Origin: Schistosoma haematobium
Lineage: Eukaryota; Platyhelminthes; Trematoda; Strigeidida; Schistosomatidae
Length of the DNA stretch: 64,000 bases
Assembly (NCBI RefSeq): GCF_000699445.3
Contig: NC_067199.1
Span: 29,534,402-29,598,401, forward strand
Reading direction: 5' to 3'
Positions 49,431-63,527 of the stretch are shown here, in pieces; the stretch's first letter is position 1; each line of letters opens with the position of its first letter. A program made the translations under genes and the position numbers. The notes beneath the pieces were generated by a model that was given only the letters and a program-made list of their open reading frames with translations, did no database searches and was not told where the DNA came from.

Positions 49431-50431
49431 TTGACAACATTTATTTCTAGTTCATTGTTTAATTATATTTATTCATGTCAATAATTATTTGTTGAGTAGT
49501 TCATATTGAGAATTAAAGATGAAATGAATATTTAAAACATTTAAACAACTACGGTTACAAACAATTTGTATCGATATACAACATCTATTCGACGTAATCC
49601 TTAGCTTACAAATTTTCACCTAAACTTATTAATGTTGCATACAATTTTTATTTATTATAATAAAGTAATTTCCTGTTATTACAACTTAGAATGTCCATCA
49701 TAATAACAAACATTATTTTCTCAACTAGTAAAGCAACACTTGTTATAAGCATTAATTTTAATTTTGGGTAGCTTTAAATTATTATGTAATAGTATAATTG
49801 TATTGTTCGGATAGAATAGAAAATGTCTGCTTACGTGTATCCTTGTGAGAAAAAATACAAATGTAATTAGGTGTTTGATTAGTTTTTTTCTAATTCTCAT
49901 TCGCTACAAGAATAAATAAAAGTTTTATTTATATTGAGCAATAGAATTATCTGATTTTATGTAATTTAAACAATGTTTTCTCCAATATTAAATATTTTTT
50001 TTAAGTTTTGTATTAAAACTCATTCGCGTGTAAATATGTATAGAGAGATATAAATATACTGTTACTTAGAGAAATACTGTGCAATTACTTTTTCGATTAG
50101 AAACAAAAATACTATGTACGATTATTGAAAAAATTCAGAAAAAAAAAACATAATAAGTCTGGATTTGATAATTACAAGAATTTACATATAAACTCTGTTG
50201 ATTAGTTGTAATTTGTAATCACTTAATTCAAATCCCACTGTTCATTTTACTATAGTGGTTATTTCTTTTTAGAATCTTTCTTTGTAATTACATAAAGTAA
50301 TGATAACATTTTTAAAAAAATCATCATAATTTAATTGACATGTTGACAAATGTATTTTTACGACTTTGATATTAGGATTTTGCTTAGAAATATCCTTATT
50401 TTCCTTTAAATTTATAGGTGTTATTAATACT

Positions 50432-50817
50432 TACTTACTTACTTACGCCTGTTACTCCTCGTGAAAGAACATAGGCCGCTCATCAGTATTCGCCATCCAA
50501 CCCTGTCCTGGGCAATCCTTTTCAGCTCCTTCCAGTTATTATTCATCCTTTCCATATCTGGTTTTATTTCCCGACGTAATGTGTTCTTCGACCTTCCTCT
50601 TTTCCGCCTTCCTTCAGGATTTCAAGTTAGGGCTTGTCTCGTGATGCAGTTTGACGATTTGCGTAGTGTATGTCCTATCCATTTCCATCGTCTTTTCCTA
50701 ACTTCCTGTTCAACTGGAAGCTGGTTTGTTCTCACCCACTAAAGGCTGCTGCTGATGGTATCCGGCCAATGGATGTTGCGTTTCTTGCGTAGACAGCTAT
50801 TTATAAATACTTGCACC
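50432..50817 (-). mobile_element. 5'-truncated RTE (SR2-like) insertion with 3' tetranucleotide tail
   Basis: The minus strand encodes the element C-terminus: [66 protein letters not shown] and [15 protein letters not shown]. The 3' end is a short (GTAA)n tail, seen as ttacttacttacttac at 50431-50446. The 5' truncation point at about 50817 shares a 3-nt overlap with the flank. The octamer ttaatact occurs at 50424-50431 and again at 50818-50825, exactly bracketing the element, as expected for target-primed reverse transcription. The frame is little damaged apart from one stop in ALT*NPEG, so the insertion looks fairly recent. Confidence 0.88.
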
Positions 50818-52038
50818 TTAATACTGAGGTACTTTTAAGGCAATAGTTAACAACTATTGTGTCAAAATACTGTTAGAGTTCAACTGACCTGTCTTATATT
50901 ATAAATAAACGCTTTCAAGTCTCATTGTTTAGTTTATTTATGTACAAAAGTTTCAGTGCAACTTTACAGATTAAAACTATTGTAAAGCAATACCACTAAG
51001 CAAGTACCTGAATCCAAACGATTGAAATATAATCCATCCAATTTTGTTCATGAACCTTACAATATTATTGCTTAATGTGAAGAAAATTCTTTACTTCTTT
51101 TATACATATTCACTGGTAAATTAATAAATTTAAAAAATCAAACCCCATAGCCGAAATTCAATGATGAAAATAAACTTTTACGAGATTGAATACTTTTGTC
51201 AACACTTTTTTGAGCTTAATGATTCAAATATTTAATATTTAATCCCAATTTAGATAAATTCCTAACTGTTATTATTTATTTCATGACTTCGCAATTAACC
51301 AGTAAAACTTGAAAAATGTACCACAATTACAAATAGTGTATTATTAACTATAGATTTGTTAGCATTTAGTTTAGTAACATTCGATATTTTTCTTATATAA
51401 TTTGATCAAGGTTTTTAATTTATTTAGCAATAACCAATATATTCATTATTATTACGAACTTCCAAATGATTTATATTTTTGTTTTCATTAGATTCACATA
51501 CACTTTTATGCAGACAGATACGAAAAGAAAACAAGTTAACATTTACAATATTTTTAATCACCATTTAAATTAGAAAAAAGTAGCTTTCCCCCTAATAAAT
51601 TAACCCAGCATAAAAGAAAATCATTTAGACATAAATATATTAACGTATAATTAACGTTTAATTCTTAATCAAACTAAATAGTAAAATGTTAACGTACAAA
51701 AAATGTAATTGTCTACATGTTTCAAAATACATATAAACATACTGAGTTACAAGTGCAACTTATTCCATATTGATTTATTGTCTGGTATATAAGTACATAT
51801 TTAACTATAAACACAAATTTTTATACGTCTGAGAGGAAGTAAATAGAACCGAAAAAGTACCATGTTATGTATGTTTTCAGTTAAAGAACATCAAGTAGAA
51901 GTAGTAGTACAATTAGACAAAAACAGGAAAAATAGCAAAAAAATACTAAAATCAATACTGTTTATTGGGATATGAAAGTACATCTTGAATTCTAAACTAT
52001 AATTAGCTACAAAGCTGACATTATACACAGATTTATCC

Positions 52039-52058
52039 ATATATATATATATATATAT
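52039..52058. repeat. (AT)n tract
   Basis: 20 bp. Confidence 0.9.
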
Positions 52059-55000
52059 CATTGTAAGCTTTGGAGAATAAATATTTAAAATAAGATAATG
52101 TAATGAAAAGAGTACTTTGATTATCTTAACATGAACAAATAAATGTGTATAATACATAGCTTGTTTACGACTAGGCTAGTTGATCTCAATAAAAATAGAA
52201 AGTATCAAATCTTCTTTTGAAGTTCATCAAGATTTGTCGTTAAATTGTTCAAGATATCTACAGTTCATAGGCTTTGTTTTAAAATGAAGCAAAAATGTAT
52301 TTTATTAAATTAGGTACTAATTTTATAATCTCGGATTTCTCATCTTTCACGTACGTTACCTTGAACTGAAAGTTACAATAACTTTCTACATGTTAGGATA
52401 AACTCAAATGAAGTTGATTCCGTTCATTTAATTCTGTGACACGCGACACAGGTTCATAATACAAACTTGTATCAGTTGATATCAGTAAACAGATGAAGTA
52501 AAAAATGTGCCGGGTTTATGACCAGTACGTTAGATTTAAACTATTTTGCAATACCGTGGTTCATCAAACTATTTTTGCTCAAAATGAAAATTACCTTTTA
52601 CATTAAAAAACAAGTTATTAATTTGACAACTCTGTCGACTCTGGATACATTAATTTCAGGCCCAAAAGCTTAAGGAAATTGATTTTCTAAATTCGATCAT
52701 TTTGCTGCCAACAACCTGTGAAAATAATTTATTTTGGCGAAAAAAAAACAACTAAAATTCTTGTATTCTAATTACATTATTACCAATTCACTAGTAGTTT
52801 AAGATGAAGATTCTAGGTGAAAATGTATAAAAACAGTCTTATTCTTATGATTGTACAGTTTTACTCTTAGCTCAACAATTAGCATTTGCCCACGTAGACC
52901 TTATGTAATATTTCCATCAAAATTTTGAATTCCTGGAAAATAAGTAGTGAACATAAAAGTAGATATTTAATAGTTGGGCATAAGTAAACAATTTATTTAC
53001 TGTTCTAATTAAGGTTTCTGACTTCTTATTAAATGTATATCTATGAAAAGCTGATGTAAGTATGGCTGAATATTTTTTGTCATCATATACTAGTAAGAAG
53101 TGGTCACAAAATTGGCCATGAATCGATGGTAAATCCACTTAGAAGTTGACAAAATATAGATCACGTTTTGCTGAGTCTTTCATTTAAACCTCCAATCACC
53201 AGTTATGCATATATGGGAAAATCATTTTATAAATGATCAACAACTCCATCGTGAGCATTGGTAAAACATGTTAATAAATAAGTTTCCTGAGAGCACAGCA
53301 TCGAATTTAATGAAGATTAAATTTACAATTTCCTAAAAATACATCATTCACACTTGTACGAAAATGTAGAAAACCGAATTGTGAAAAGCAGTAATATTTA
53401 TAATTTGTAGTATTTTATTTATTTTCATAATTATATTTATGATTTCCTTTCCCATTTTTTTCATTGACATTTAAACCAGCATTGATTTATATCGGTATTC
53501 AAAAACCAACTTCCTTTAAATATTCGATGGAGTTAGTTCCCTGGATAAAGTTTTGGACGGCATGAATAACAAATATTATAATGAGAAGTGAACAAACTTC
53601 GTTTTGTGTGTTGTAAATCGTCCACATACTCACTGGCAAATACAAGTATGCGTATAAAATGTATAAAGCCATTTAGATCATTGGTAAAAGTTAAAATATA
53701 TTCTGTGTATTTATGCAAGTTTAATTACTAGGTTAATGGATTGGAAAAAAGGAACAGACTAAGACGTAATCGAATAGAAGGTACATTAGCCAATTGCTAC
53801 AACTAGATTAAACAATAAAAATGATACCAGTTACGAAAAGCAATAATAAGGCATTCATAATTATGGTGATAATAATGGTTATTATAATTGAAGAGGCTAT
53901 TAAACAACAAAATTTATTGTATATCTAATCTAGTAAAAGGTCAAACATTTTCTTTTTGTATTAATAATACAATACAATAGTATAATAATTGAATTAAATG
54001 TATAAACAAAGATTTTATACACGAAAACATCAACAAAATAGAGGCGAAACATGCCACTTAACATGTCATTGTTGTGTCAATAACTATTTGGATTAAAATG
54101 TATCAATTAAATCAGTATTACACTTTAAATTTTATCTCCAATGAATGTGTTCAATATACGAATTAATGATAACCATTTACTTATTAGCTTTGATCTTTAA
54201 AATAAAAACAGAGAATAATTATTTCCTATGTCAACATCCCATTTAAAAAGAAAAAAATAGGAATGTCATGTATTAGAAATTTGTTTAACATAGAAATTAA
54301 ATTTAAACAAAAAGAAAAAAAGACAGATACACTAGGCTAATATGAACCACCAACTATGTAAATAGATAATAAAACTATTGATTTCAACAAGTCTGGGACA
54401 TTTAGTTGTTTTTGTTTCTTTGATCTGCATAAAATACAATTAGTAAAACCTCCATGAAGATGAAAGTGAAACCAATTTTAAATCTCTTTGATCTTAATAT
54501 CACTGAGAATGAAATTTTCTAATCACTCATTATCCCATTGATATGATGTAGACCAATAAAGCAAGTAATGAGTTAGAAATTTGAAACAGTTCAATAAATT
54601 CACCTTATTTTTAACAAAATAAAAGAGATTTTTTTATTAAGTAGTCGGCAGAAAAATTAGAATGAATAAGATGTCTATGTCTACATGAACATTGTATTAA
54701 AATCATTTTTCTTCTTTCTAAATATGAATCATTTAACATCCTCATACGTACATAGCAATAAATATGTAATGAGAAATTCAACTACTGTTAAAACTTACTC
54801 ACTTGGTAATTTGTCTATTTTATTATTATCCTAAAATACATGTGTGTAAATCTCTCATCTATAATTATAATACAAGCATATTTTAGAGGTATATTTACAG
54901 ATTTAACCCAAAGCATCCATTTTATTTTCTTCCAAATAGAAACGTTTGTCCTGCTTAAAGCCGATTCTCAACAAATAATAGTTGATAGTCTGGTTGGAGA

Positions 55001-56369
55001 CATAATCATTCATAATATTTTATGGAATAACTAAGTAAACATGTGAAAGGTTGCATCATGACTTCATAGTTCAAGTAATCCGTTATATCTAGAACTTACA
55101 CATGATCGTTATATATTGAAATGCGGTTCTATATGTAGATTTCATTTTAAGCGGAGCTCTATAAAACTATCTGCTATGAACTTGTCACTGTAGCATAGAA
55201 CGTACTCAATTTAAAACACAAACATATTGAGAAATGAACAACTGGATGAAAACTTGAGTAAAATTGCACCGAAATATGCAACAGTATTTAACAAAAAGAA
55301 AAAAGGCCTAAAGTAATGTAAAATGCATATCAATTAAACATTGAAAACTAAAAAAATAACTGCAGTTTACATCACACTATTTTTTCAAAAATTAATGATA
55401 CTGAATAAAAACCAAATTCAATTCCGATGAAATAAAACAGAAAGAGGAACATATGGCGTGATATATGATTGTGGTTATTCTTATTATCATCAGCATTATT
55501 TTTCTTTTTTCAATCTAGTCAATAAAAGAAAAAGACACAACATATTCGTTATCTTATACAGATGTGATTTCACATGCACAAACAAACAGATTCCGAATAT
55601 ATATACATGGCTTGAACGTATTTCTGTACAAACAAGTCATAATTTAATCAACAATAAAATAGAAAAAAGGCGGAACATAAAAATGCAAGAACAAGAAGGC
55701 GAAAAAAAGAAACAAGGAAAATTTCTATTTTCTGTAAACAGAAAAATAGAAACTCAATTACTCTTAATACTTAATAGCTCAGACATGAATAATGTTTAGT
55801 TTGAATTTCGTTGCAATCATTTGCTTTCTTCCTATTTTATTTGATTTTTTTTAGATTATCATTGTATCCTAGTACTTCTTACTCTTCCAAATCAGACACA
55901 CACACTTTATCTATTTCTACTTCCGTTTTTACTTAATAATATTCTCTGTTTTTTTCTATCATTTTGAAAGTCAACTAATATACATATTTTTAAGTGTATA
56001 CATCTTAGAATTCATTTTCTATTTTCTGTAATTCAACATTAGTTTGTACAATTTCTGTATGTAGAAGAATTTAGATTGTTCATTAATTTAGAAAAAAAAA
56101 GATGATTATTAATATTCAGAGAGAACCTTTAGAAAAACGATTGAAATAAGGATGAAAAGGAATGTAGGGAAAAAAAGCTAATGATTCATAAAAGTAGTAA
56201 TTAACATATTCATTGTTATAAATAAAATGTACATAATAAATCGTTTTCACGTAAACATAATATAAGGCCATAATATACTGAAAATAGTGCAAAGTAGGAA
56301 AAAACATTCCTTTTGGTTAATCGAAATCTATGGACATAAAAAATGACAATATTTATCAAGTAAAATATA

Positions 56370-56510
56370 ATTCGAATCTCGCAGGGGGCGAGGTCGTGGA
56401 TGCGCACTGCTGAGGAGTCCCACAATAGGACGAAACGGCCGTCCAGTGCTTCCAGGTTTTCCATGGTGGTTCAGTTTCAATTGATTCATGATCTTGGCCA
56501 TTAAAATATA
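56370..56510 (+). mobile_element. 5'-truncated tRNA-like hammerhead SINE copy
   Basis: The copy starts at the B box (ttcgaatctcg at 56371) and continues through the ggtcgtggatg linker, the hammerhead and the tail ttccatggtggttcagtttc then aattgattcatgatc. The A box and 5' region are missing, so this copy should lack its own Pol III promoter and would depend on read-through. Confidence 0.85.
56404..56449 (+). ncRNA. Intact hammerhead ribozyme motif
   Basis: Stem I GCACTG (56404-56409) pairs with CAGTGC (56444-56449). Core CTGAGGA is 56410-56416. Stem II is 56417-56431 (GTCC...GGAC). Core GAAA is 56432-56435, stem III ACGGCCGT 56435-56442, and GTC 56441-56443 with predicted cleavage after 56443. 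Every invariant base is kept. The very short stem III is typical of the schistosome type. Confidence 0.88.
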
Positions 56511-56613
56511 ATTATTTACAAATATTTTGCAACAAAGTGTATTTAAAATTTGTCAGATAGTTCAACTGTTTGATTATCAAATCGTAAAAGTACTTCCAGC
56601 TTTCTTCCAATAA

Positions 56614-56617
<4 letters not shown>

Positions 56618-56651
<34 letters not shown>
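56618..56651. repeat. (TA)n tract
   Basis: About 34 bp, 110 bp beyond the hammerhead SINE at 56370-56510. Confidence 0.95.
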
Positions 56652-56653
<2 letters not shown>

Positions 56654-56986
56654 CCGAAAGAATATTTGTATATATGGGTATATCCATCCCTGAATATTGA
56701 TTATATCTCTTAATATCATTGGACTGAATTTCAGAGCAGTAGATTTGAGTTCAATATCGGATACAGTTTTAATCTGTTTCCAAGTATTTGAACTGCAGCA
56801 AATTCTCAAGCATACAAACTTCAGGACTTCAACATTTACCTACCGACAATCGATATGTTCCTTCAATCTAGTTTACATTATCTTTAGGCCTAATATCTTC
56901 ACATGATATACATATATAAATGCAGAGAAATGAACGTAAATACAATAATTCATGCAATTGGTTCCCTTTATGAATTTAAATAGAGC

Positions 56987-57020
56987 AAGAACAAACATTG
57001 ATGCATCAATGTTTGTTCTT
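56987..57020. repeat. Perfect 34-bp palindrome
   Basis: Each 17-nt arm reads aagaacaaacattgatg; the centre is tgca at 57002-57005. It lies in plain AT-rich sequence with no element at either side. Confidence 0.95.
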
Positions 57021-59944
57021 ACAATAATTCAGTTGAAGCAGTGAACTGAATATAACAAAAAGAAAACTCGATGAAAAAATGAATTATTAGAATATATATC
57101 CTTTAAATTGCTTGTTATTAAAAAATCACGTACATAACGAAACGAGATGTCTATTGAAGACACTTATTAAATTAACACTAGAAAAAGTGATCAAATGGAA
57201 GATAAGAAATTTTAAAAAATTGTTCTTTCTCCCCTTACATTCTCATCATAAATTTATATGATCCGCAGTCAATTAAGAACATTATTTTAAAATAATTCTT
57301 AACCTTCACACTTTTGTGATAACTAACAATCTAAGTTACCTTTATCTTTTTCAAAATTTTCATTGAAATCTTAGAAGAGAGTGCTCATTAATTTGTAAAA
57401 TTATTATAAACTTATTAGGAGACTAACTAGAACAGCCGGTTGGTTAAATAAATAACAAATAATTGAAATATTTAATCCTTTTAAGTCTGAAATTATACTC
57501 GATGCTCCTGTTATTACAATAAATATTACATATGTTGTAAAATTTGTGAATTATTCTTGTTATAAAGCACAAGAATTTTCATGGATTTACATAATGTGTA
57601 CAGGGGATCAATTCTTATCAATAGATAATTTTGTAACACAGTTCACACTGTCGATCATGAACACAATATATTGTGTAGAAACCAGTTGGCTAATCGAAAA
57701 AATGTCCAGTCATAAATTGTACTTTATTACAACAAACTTATAGTTCTAATATCACAATTTTATTTACTGTTTTACTCATCTGTTTAACAGTAAGATGATG
57801 TTGTGTAATTGATTAAGTTGTTTCTCGAATCACTCTTTACCATGCTAGTTGTACAAAGCACATATTCTAATTGATATTGAATCACATGAATAGTACGAGC
57901 TATTCACGAGAACAACACCAAAAAAATCTTTAAACAATCTCATTATAGAAATACGTTTAGTTGCAAGATTTTTTATTATTGAACAAAGTCTAGATATGAA
58001 ACTGTAGAAACCAATCACTAGAAAAAACTTCGGATCGACTTCGAAAATTTTTATACCACTGAAATGAATAATATTTCAGCTCAATATAACAAATAACTAG
58101 TTTTTAGGAACAAATAATTTCACTGGAACTATTTCTTGGTATTTAATAGCTTTCTTGAAAGATGACAGTAACTCGGAAGCAATGTCGATGAATATACACT
58201 TAGTTACATCTGACAGATAATTTTATTATTAATTTATGACACAAGTGAAAAAACAAAAGGACAAATAATTTCCACATATTGATATATGCCTAGTTAAAAA
58301 TTAGTTATTTTAACACCAACCAAAATAAAAAACCCGATCATCACGTTCATTTGTTCATTCTGTATACCAGCTCCATTTTCCTGATAATCAGTATCAATCG
58401 GTTATCTATATTACCCTGTTATATACTGATATAAAACACTAACATGATAAACCAACATTCTATAGAAACTAATCAGAATTCACCCAGTTGCACAAGCCAG
58501 TAGCTATCTGGATTCAGTAGATAAGTGGATTATGCGTTGAGCTTCTGAAGCAAGTCTAGGTACATCTAGTTGATTTGTCCCAAGTACGAATAAAGGCCCA
58601 TCCTAAATCCCTATGACTGTTTGGTAATATCGACGCAACTTGCATAGGATCCACTCTTCCAAAAAGAGACTCATCATATACGATCGACAACACCAACAGA
58701 ATGATTTGAGCAACATATACATACAGACTACCCAAAATTCGCATCTAATAAACTAAAACAATAAAAAGCAACCCAAGTAACAACTACAACACTAACAAAT
58801 TGAAAATAAGCATCAGTAAATAGATAGAACTACAATGGAAGATTTCATTATTCTGTATTCTTTGTAACAAGCTAAACATATGTGCTTAATTAAGTTCGTT
58901 ACACATTGTCCTGTTATATAAATTGAGCAAAAATCACAAAATAAAATCTAACTCAATTCTTATATTTCGTATTATTGAAAAATAAAACACGCAAACGCAC
59001 ACATAAACAAATATTAATACAACTATCCACGTAACTGTACACGTTAGTGGATACGATAGTGGAAATATAAAGAATAATATTATAAATTCTAAGAATAAAA
59101 TTAACAATAATTTTTACTCAACTTAAAAACTGCCATAAATCAAAAATGAAATATTGTATTTCATAATTGATAATTACTAAAAATAGTTATTTACATAGAA
59201 TAATTCACATAAATAAAGTTGGGAGAAAGTATAACATAAAACTAATTTATTTTTAGGTAAGTAGGATATTTTTTTCACTTCAATGACATAGTCATCATGA
59301 AGTGAGATTTATTTCATAAGCTATTAAGATAGGAGAACCACTAAACGGTGGTTTATTATTACATTTATTATTTAGCAATTTACACTTATGATTCTATAGA
59401 AGACCGAACCAAGGATTTTCAGGTCTTGCAGTTATCGTGACCATTTGAGCTTACTGAACCTAATGAAACATTCCCATTTTTCATTAATTTGAGATATTGT
59501 AAGATCTATGCTTAATAATCAGTAAATAGGACTAGTAGTTTCCGGAGATAATCGTACATTTCAAGGACGCTTTTTGTCGTAAACGCTAAATTATTCCGTA
59601 ATTACTTTTAATACAATATACAAACATTCATTAGAACGTTGATTACAATGTATTAAACTAAACGTTAGGTACGGTAAACCACTTGATTATTTAGTGCATA
59701 ATCAAACAGTGCCTTCGTAAAATATTAAAATCAAATATTAAGTACATTATTTGCATATCTTTCATCAGTTTTCCTATACATACGTTTCCATTATTACAAT
59801 TCCGTTGTTACTCCAGTTACTCCTGTTTCCCTTCCTCTTTTCCTTATTTTGATCTGCTGGAAATCATTCCACTTCTGATTACTGCTACATACTACTTATA
59901 TCTGTCCGCATAAGCAGTGCACACTACGACACTACTTTAAACAA

Positions 59945-60059
59945 CACATATGTGATTAAGGAAGGAACGAATTGAGCGAAGAAATTTCTTTTCAATTCGC
60001 TCAATTCCTTCCTTCTTTATTTACCAAATGGCAAAATGGGAATTTTCACATATGTGATT
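59945..60059. repeat. Inverted repeat bracketed by 13-bp direct repeats
   Basis: The imperfect inverted arms are aaggaaggaacgaattgagc (from 59958) and gctcaattccttcctt (to 60014), with aagaaatttctt between. cacatatgtgatt occurs at 59945-59957 and 60047-60059 in direct orientation. Together they look like a small insertion of about 89 bp with a duplicated target, but the class is unknown. Confidence 0.7.
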
Positions 60060-63000
60060 TCTAGAGAAATCCTTTATTTATTTATTTACTATGATTATTC
60101 GAAGGACAATTTGCTTTGATAAAAACACATTCATTATGAGATGAATAGTGTAACATGAAATGCTCTAATGTTTGAACTTATTTAGAAAATAATCCACATT
60201 AAAAACATCAACAGTTGATTACTCTATAAAATTTATATAACAATCCGCTGAGTAGAAATCTACATTGATGTAAGAATCAGAAGAATAAAAATTGAGATAG
60301 TACTGAAAAAAAATAATGATATTGTTCGAAATATAATCAGTTAACTGCAATGGTCGCAAAAACTTCAGAAATTTTGCAGTGTTTATGCACTGGTTATTTT
60401 GTACGAATCTATGACTTGTCAATTTCAATACACTTTCATTATGTACATATAATTCTTATCGAAATGATTGCATTAGTCCTACATTATATAAATGCCAACT
60501 AGTTTCACTACAGTCAGAAAGCTTTTATACCATTTATCTATGTAATGACTTTGTTCTTTGAGTAAGTTAATAAATTAAAGTTACAAATGTAGTTCAGTCA
60601 GTTCCAACACAGTGCAATAAAATTAACCATCATGTCACGAATGCTGAAGACCCTGAGTCCGATTCCCCGCCATGGTTATAGTTGTGTATTGTTAGAGTGT
60701 TTAAAACTACGACAGTACATTTACTCAATACTCCATGAATTTCATTGATTACTTGGTCACGAGTCAGTCTGCGGTGAACACTATCTTACTTTTCTCATAT
60801 CAAATGATAACTTTCTAGTTTGTTTGATAATTTAGTGGCCATCTTAGAAAAAATTAAGAAGTTACTATAATTTTATTATTTTATATTCCTAATAACTGTC
60901 TGGAGAACAAGTGTGATTACGATACGTTTTCGGTATAATAGTTGGACGTTTAGATAAGAAAATACTATTGTGTTAATTTGGACAGTACGTCAGCGATTTA
61001 AATGTTCCCATATATCAAGGACCCTGAGAATAAAAAGTCCTTTTTCTAATCTGATAAGTTCATCCCAACAGTCAGTTGCATATTTGAAATGAATTTACTG
61101 ATGCCGTAATCGAAAGCGATCTAATGTTCAATTTTTTCTCAAATAAGAAATACCGTTTACATGTACCTATTCATTTTCATAATTAAATATTTAAAATTTT
61201 GTGTTCTAGATATCACCATCAGTCCTAAAATGAAGTTGGAATTATTAAAATATAATATATAGTATAATATACAGTATATGTAATATAATAAATACATATA
61301 CTATAACATAATTTTTATCCCCTTGGGAATTAATCTTTTTACATAAAGAATTGTTTTATCATCCTACCTAATTTCACTGAGTTCAGTGAAATCGAAGACA
61401 GAAATTAATTTTGATATTTCTGTTTTTCATGTCCTAAGTTGATGGGATAAAAATTACATATTTTTATATCAAGGAAACTGACAACAATTAGTTTCACATA
61501 CCAAAAATGTAGTATCCCAAAGTAATTATCATAATAATTAATCATATTTAAGATATTAAATTACTTTGAATTGGCATTTCAACATTTAAAAAAGGCTTGT
61601 TGCTGGAATGTATTTAAGCTATAAAGTTACGCATTTTGATATATGTTTGAATGAAATTATACATACAAGATAAAAACATCCAATGTTCTTAGATGTTTGC
61701 TCTCTTATCGTAGAACGAAGACATGTCCCACTGTCGTTAGTCAGCAAATCAGGTAAATGGAACGTAAACGTTTTTCCACAACCAAGTATGTTTAAAAGCG
61801 CAAAATATGCAGTTATTAGTTGTCAGGAATCGCTGACTATTAACAACTGTTAAAAGCATTTTACAGTGAATCGACATTGATTCAGGTGCTAAAATTTTCA
61901 GCAGCAAAGAGTAAATCATGGAAAGAACTGGATTTTCAGCTACGTAAATATTGCAATATATATATCCGATTACAAGTCGTATCTTCAAATTGCCTTGTGT
62001 AGTAATATGCGAATTACCTAGTAACTGCTAGCTTAGATCATGACACTATGCAAGTTTCCAGTCAACTTCGGGTATTATCTCTGCATATTACAATAAAATC
62101 GAATCTGAAATTATATATTTTCAAATATAAGTATAACAATATTTGTTCAAATCAACTTGACAGATATATGATTTCAAAAATATCTGAGTAAATCTACCGA
62201 ACATTTCTGAAATAAAACATTAAAACTGGTCAGATCGGTTTCAATCAAAACTACTGTCAACCAGCTTTGTTCCTATAGCAATGAAAAATGTGAAAAACAC
62301 AACAGATAGCAGTATAGAAATTGGAAATTAAATGAGAAGAAACGAGATTGTTCAATCTCATCACATTACAGGAGAAGAAAATTGGAAAAAAGTAGTGAAA
62401 ATATATATAACAGTCAAGAGCCAATATGTGTAAACTGAAAACAAGTATTTAAGATGTTTTAAATGTTCTACAATTGAAAAGACATCAAACACATGTGTTT
62501 ATGCATGACTGTGATCGATTACCAACTTTGTGTAGATCTGTAACTCAAACATTGCAGTTCTTACATTTTAAAAGCCTCTAGCACAAAGATAACGGCAATT
62601 AATTGATATATCTTGGGCATGTTTTTCTATCTAACATTCATTAATCTTAACATTTAAATATTTAACTATTAACAACCTAAATTTGTGTACATAAATTCAC
62701 TCAGTTATTCATTGGAAGTTTTATTCTACACTAAAATCTCACTAAAGGTTATTATTTATACGTTCGAAACAAAGTATGTTACATATCACTAATCAATAGA
62801 ATCTCCAATATTGATCTGAACTATAAATAAGGGGTATGTTGTTTTCGTTTCTAAGCAAAAATTCGTTAGAAGTATGAAATGTGGAAATCATTGATAAGCA
62901 AATATTGCTAATTTATTTATTCATAAATCTTATAAACACTACTTATTTTCATTCTACTTTCTATACATTTTTATTCATCAGAAAAAAAAAGAAATTCTAA

Positions 63001-63298
63001 TTTTTGTTCGATTTCCCATTTCTTTGTTGTTGAAATGTTTAATGAATTGAAGGGAGAAAAAAACACAACCTCATTATGTTATGTTATTTAAACAACTAGT
63101 CAGTCTGTTTGTGTATCTCTCTATTTCTCCTTATAGCTAGTTCAAAATAATAACATGAAATATGAGGTGGTTTAACTTTCTTTTGTTAGAGAGATAGCCA
63201 ATGAGAAATTATTTTACCTTGTTAAACTCTTGAAATACATCGGTATTCACGTAAACAATTTTATTTATATTCAATAAAACCATATTTGGGCACGGCTT

Positions 63299-63300
<2 letters not shown>

Positions 63301-63362
<62 letters not shown>
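63301..63362. repeat. (TA)31 tract
   Basis: 62 bp of uninterrupted TA, the longest in the window. Confidence 0.97.
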
Positions 63363-63363
<1 letters not shown>

Positions 63364-63488
63364 TCAATGTAAACCCAGTTTATTCAATCTAACATATTTA
63401 AATCTTCAATAACATTGAAATAACAACAGTGACAATAATCATGAAACTAGTAAGTATGCCATAAACATTTTTCAAAAACCTCGTTCTT

Positions 63489-63491
<3 letters not shown>

Positions 63492-63523
<32 letters not shown>
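63492..63523. repeat. (AT)n tract
   Basis: About 32 bp. It creates the IYIYIY run of a spurious minus-strand frame. Confidence 0.95.

Positions 63524-63527
<4 letters not shown>

Noticed and set aside
50461..50742. 93-codon plus-strand open frame
   Set aside because: Antisense shadow of the RTE C-terminus ([12 protein letters not shown] on the minus strand).
55458..55799. 113-codon plus-strand open frame
   Set aside because: Low-complexity, AT-driven residues (Lys, Ile, Asn, Tyr), no motif and no splice context.
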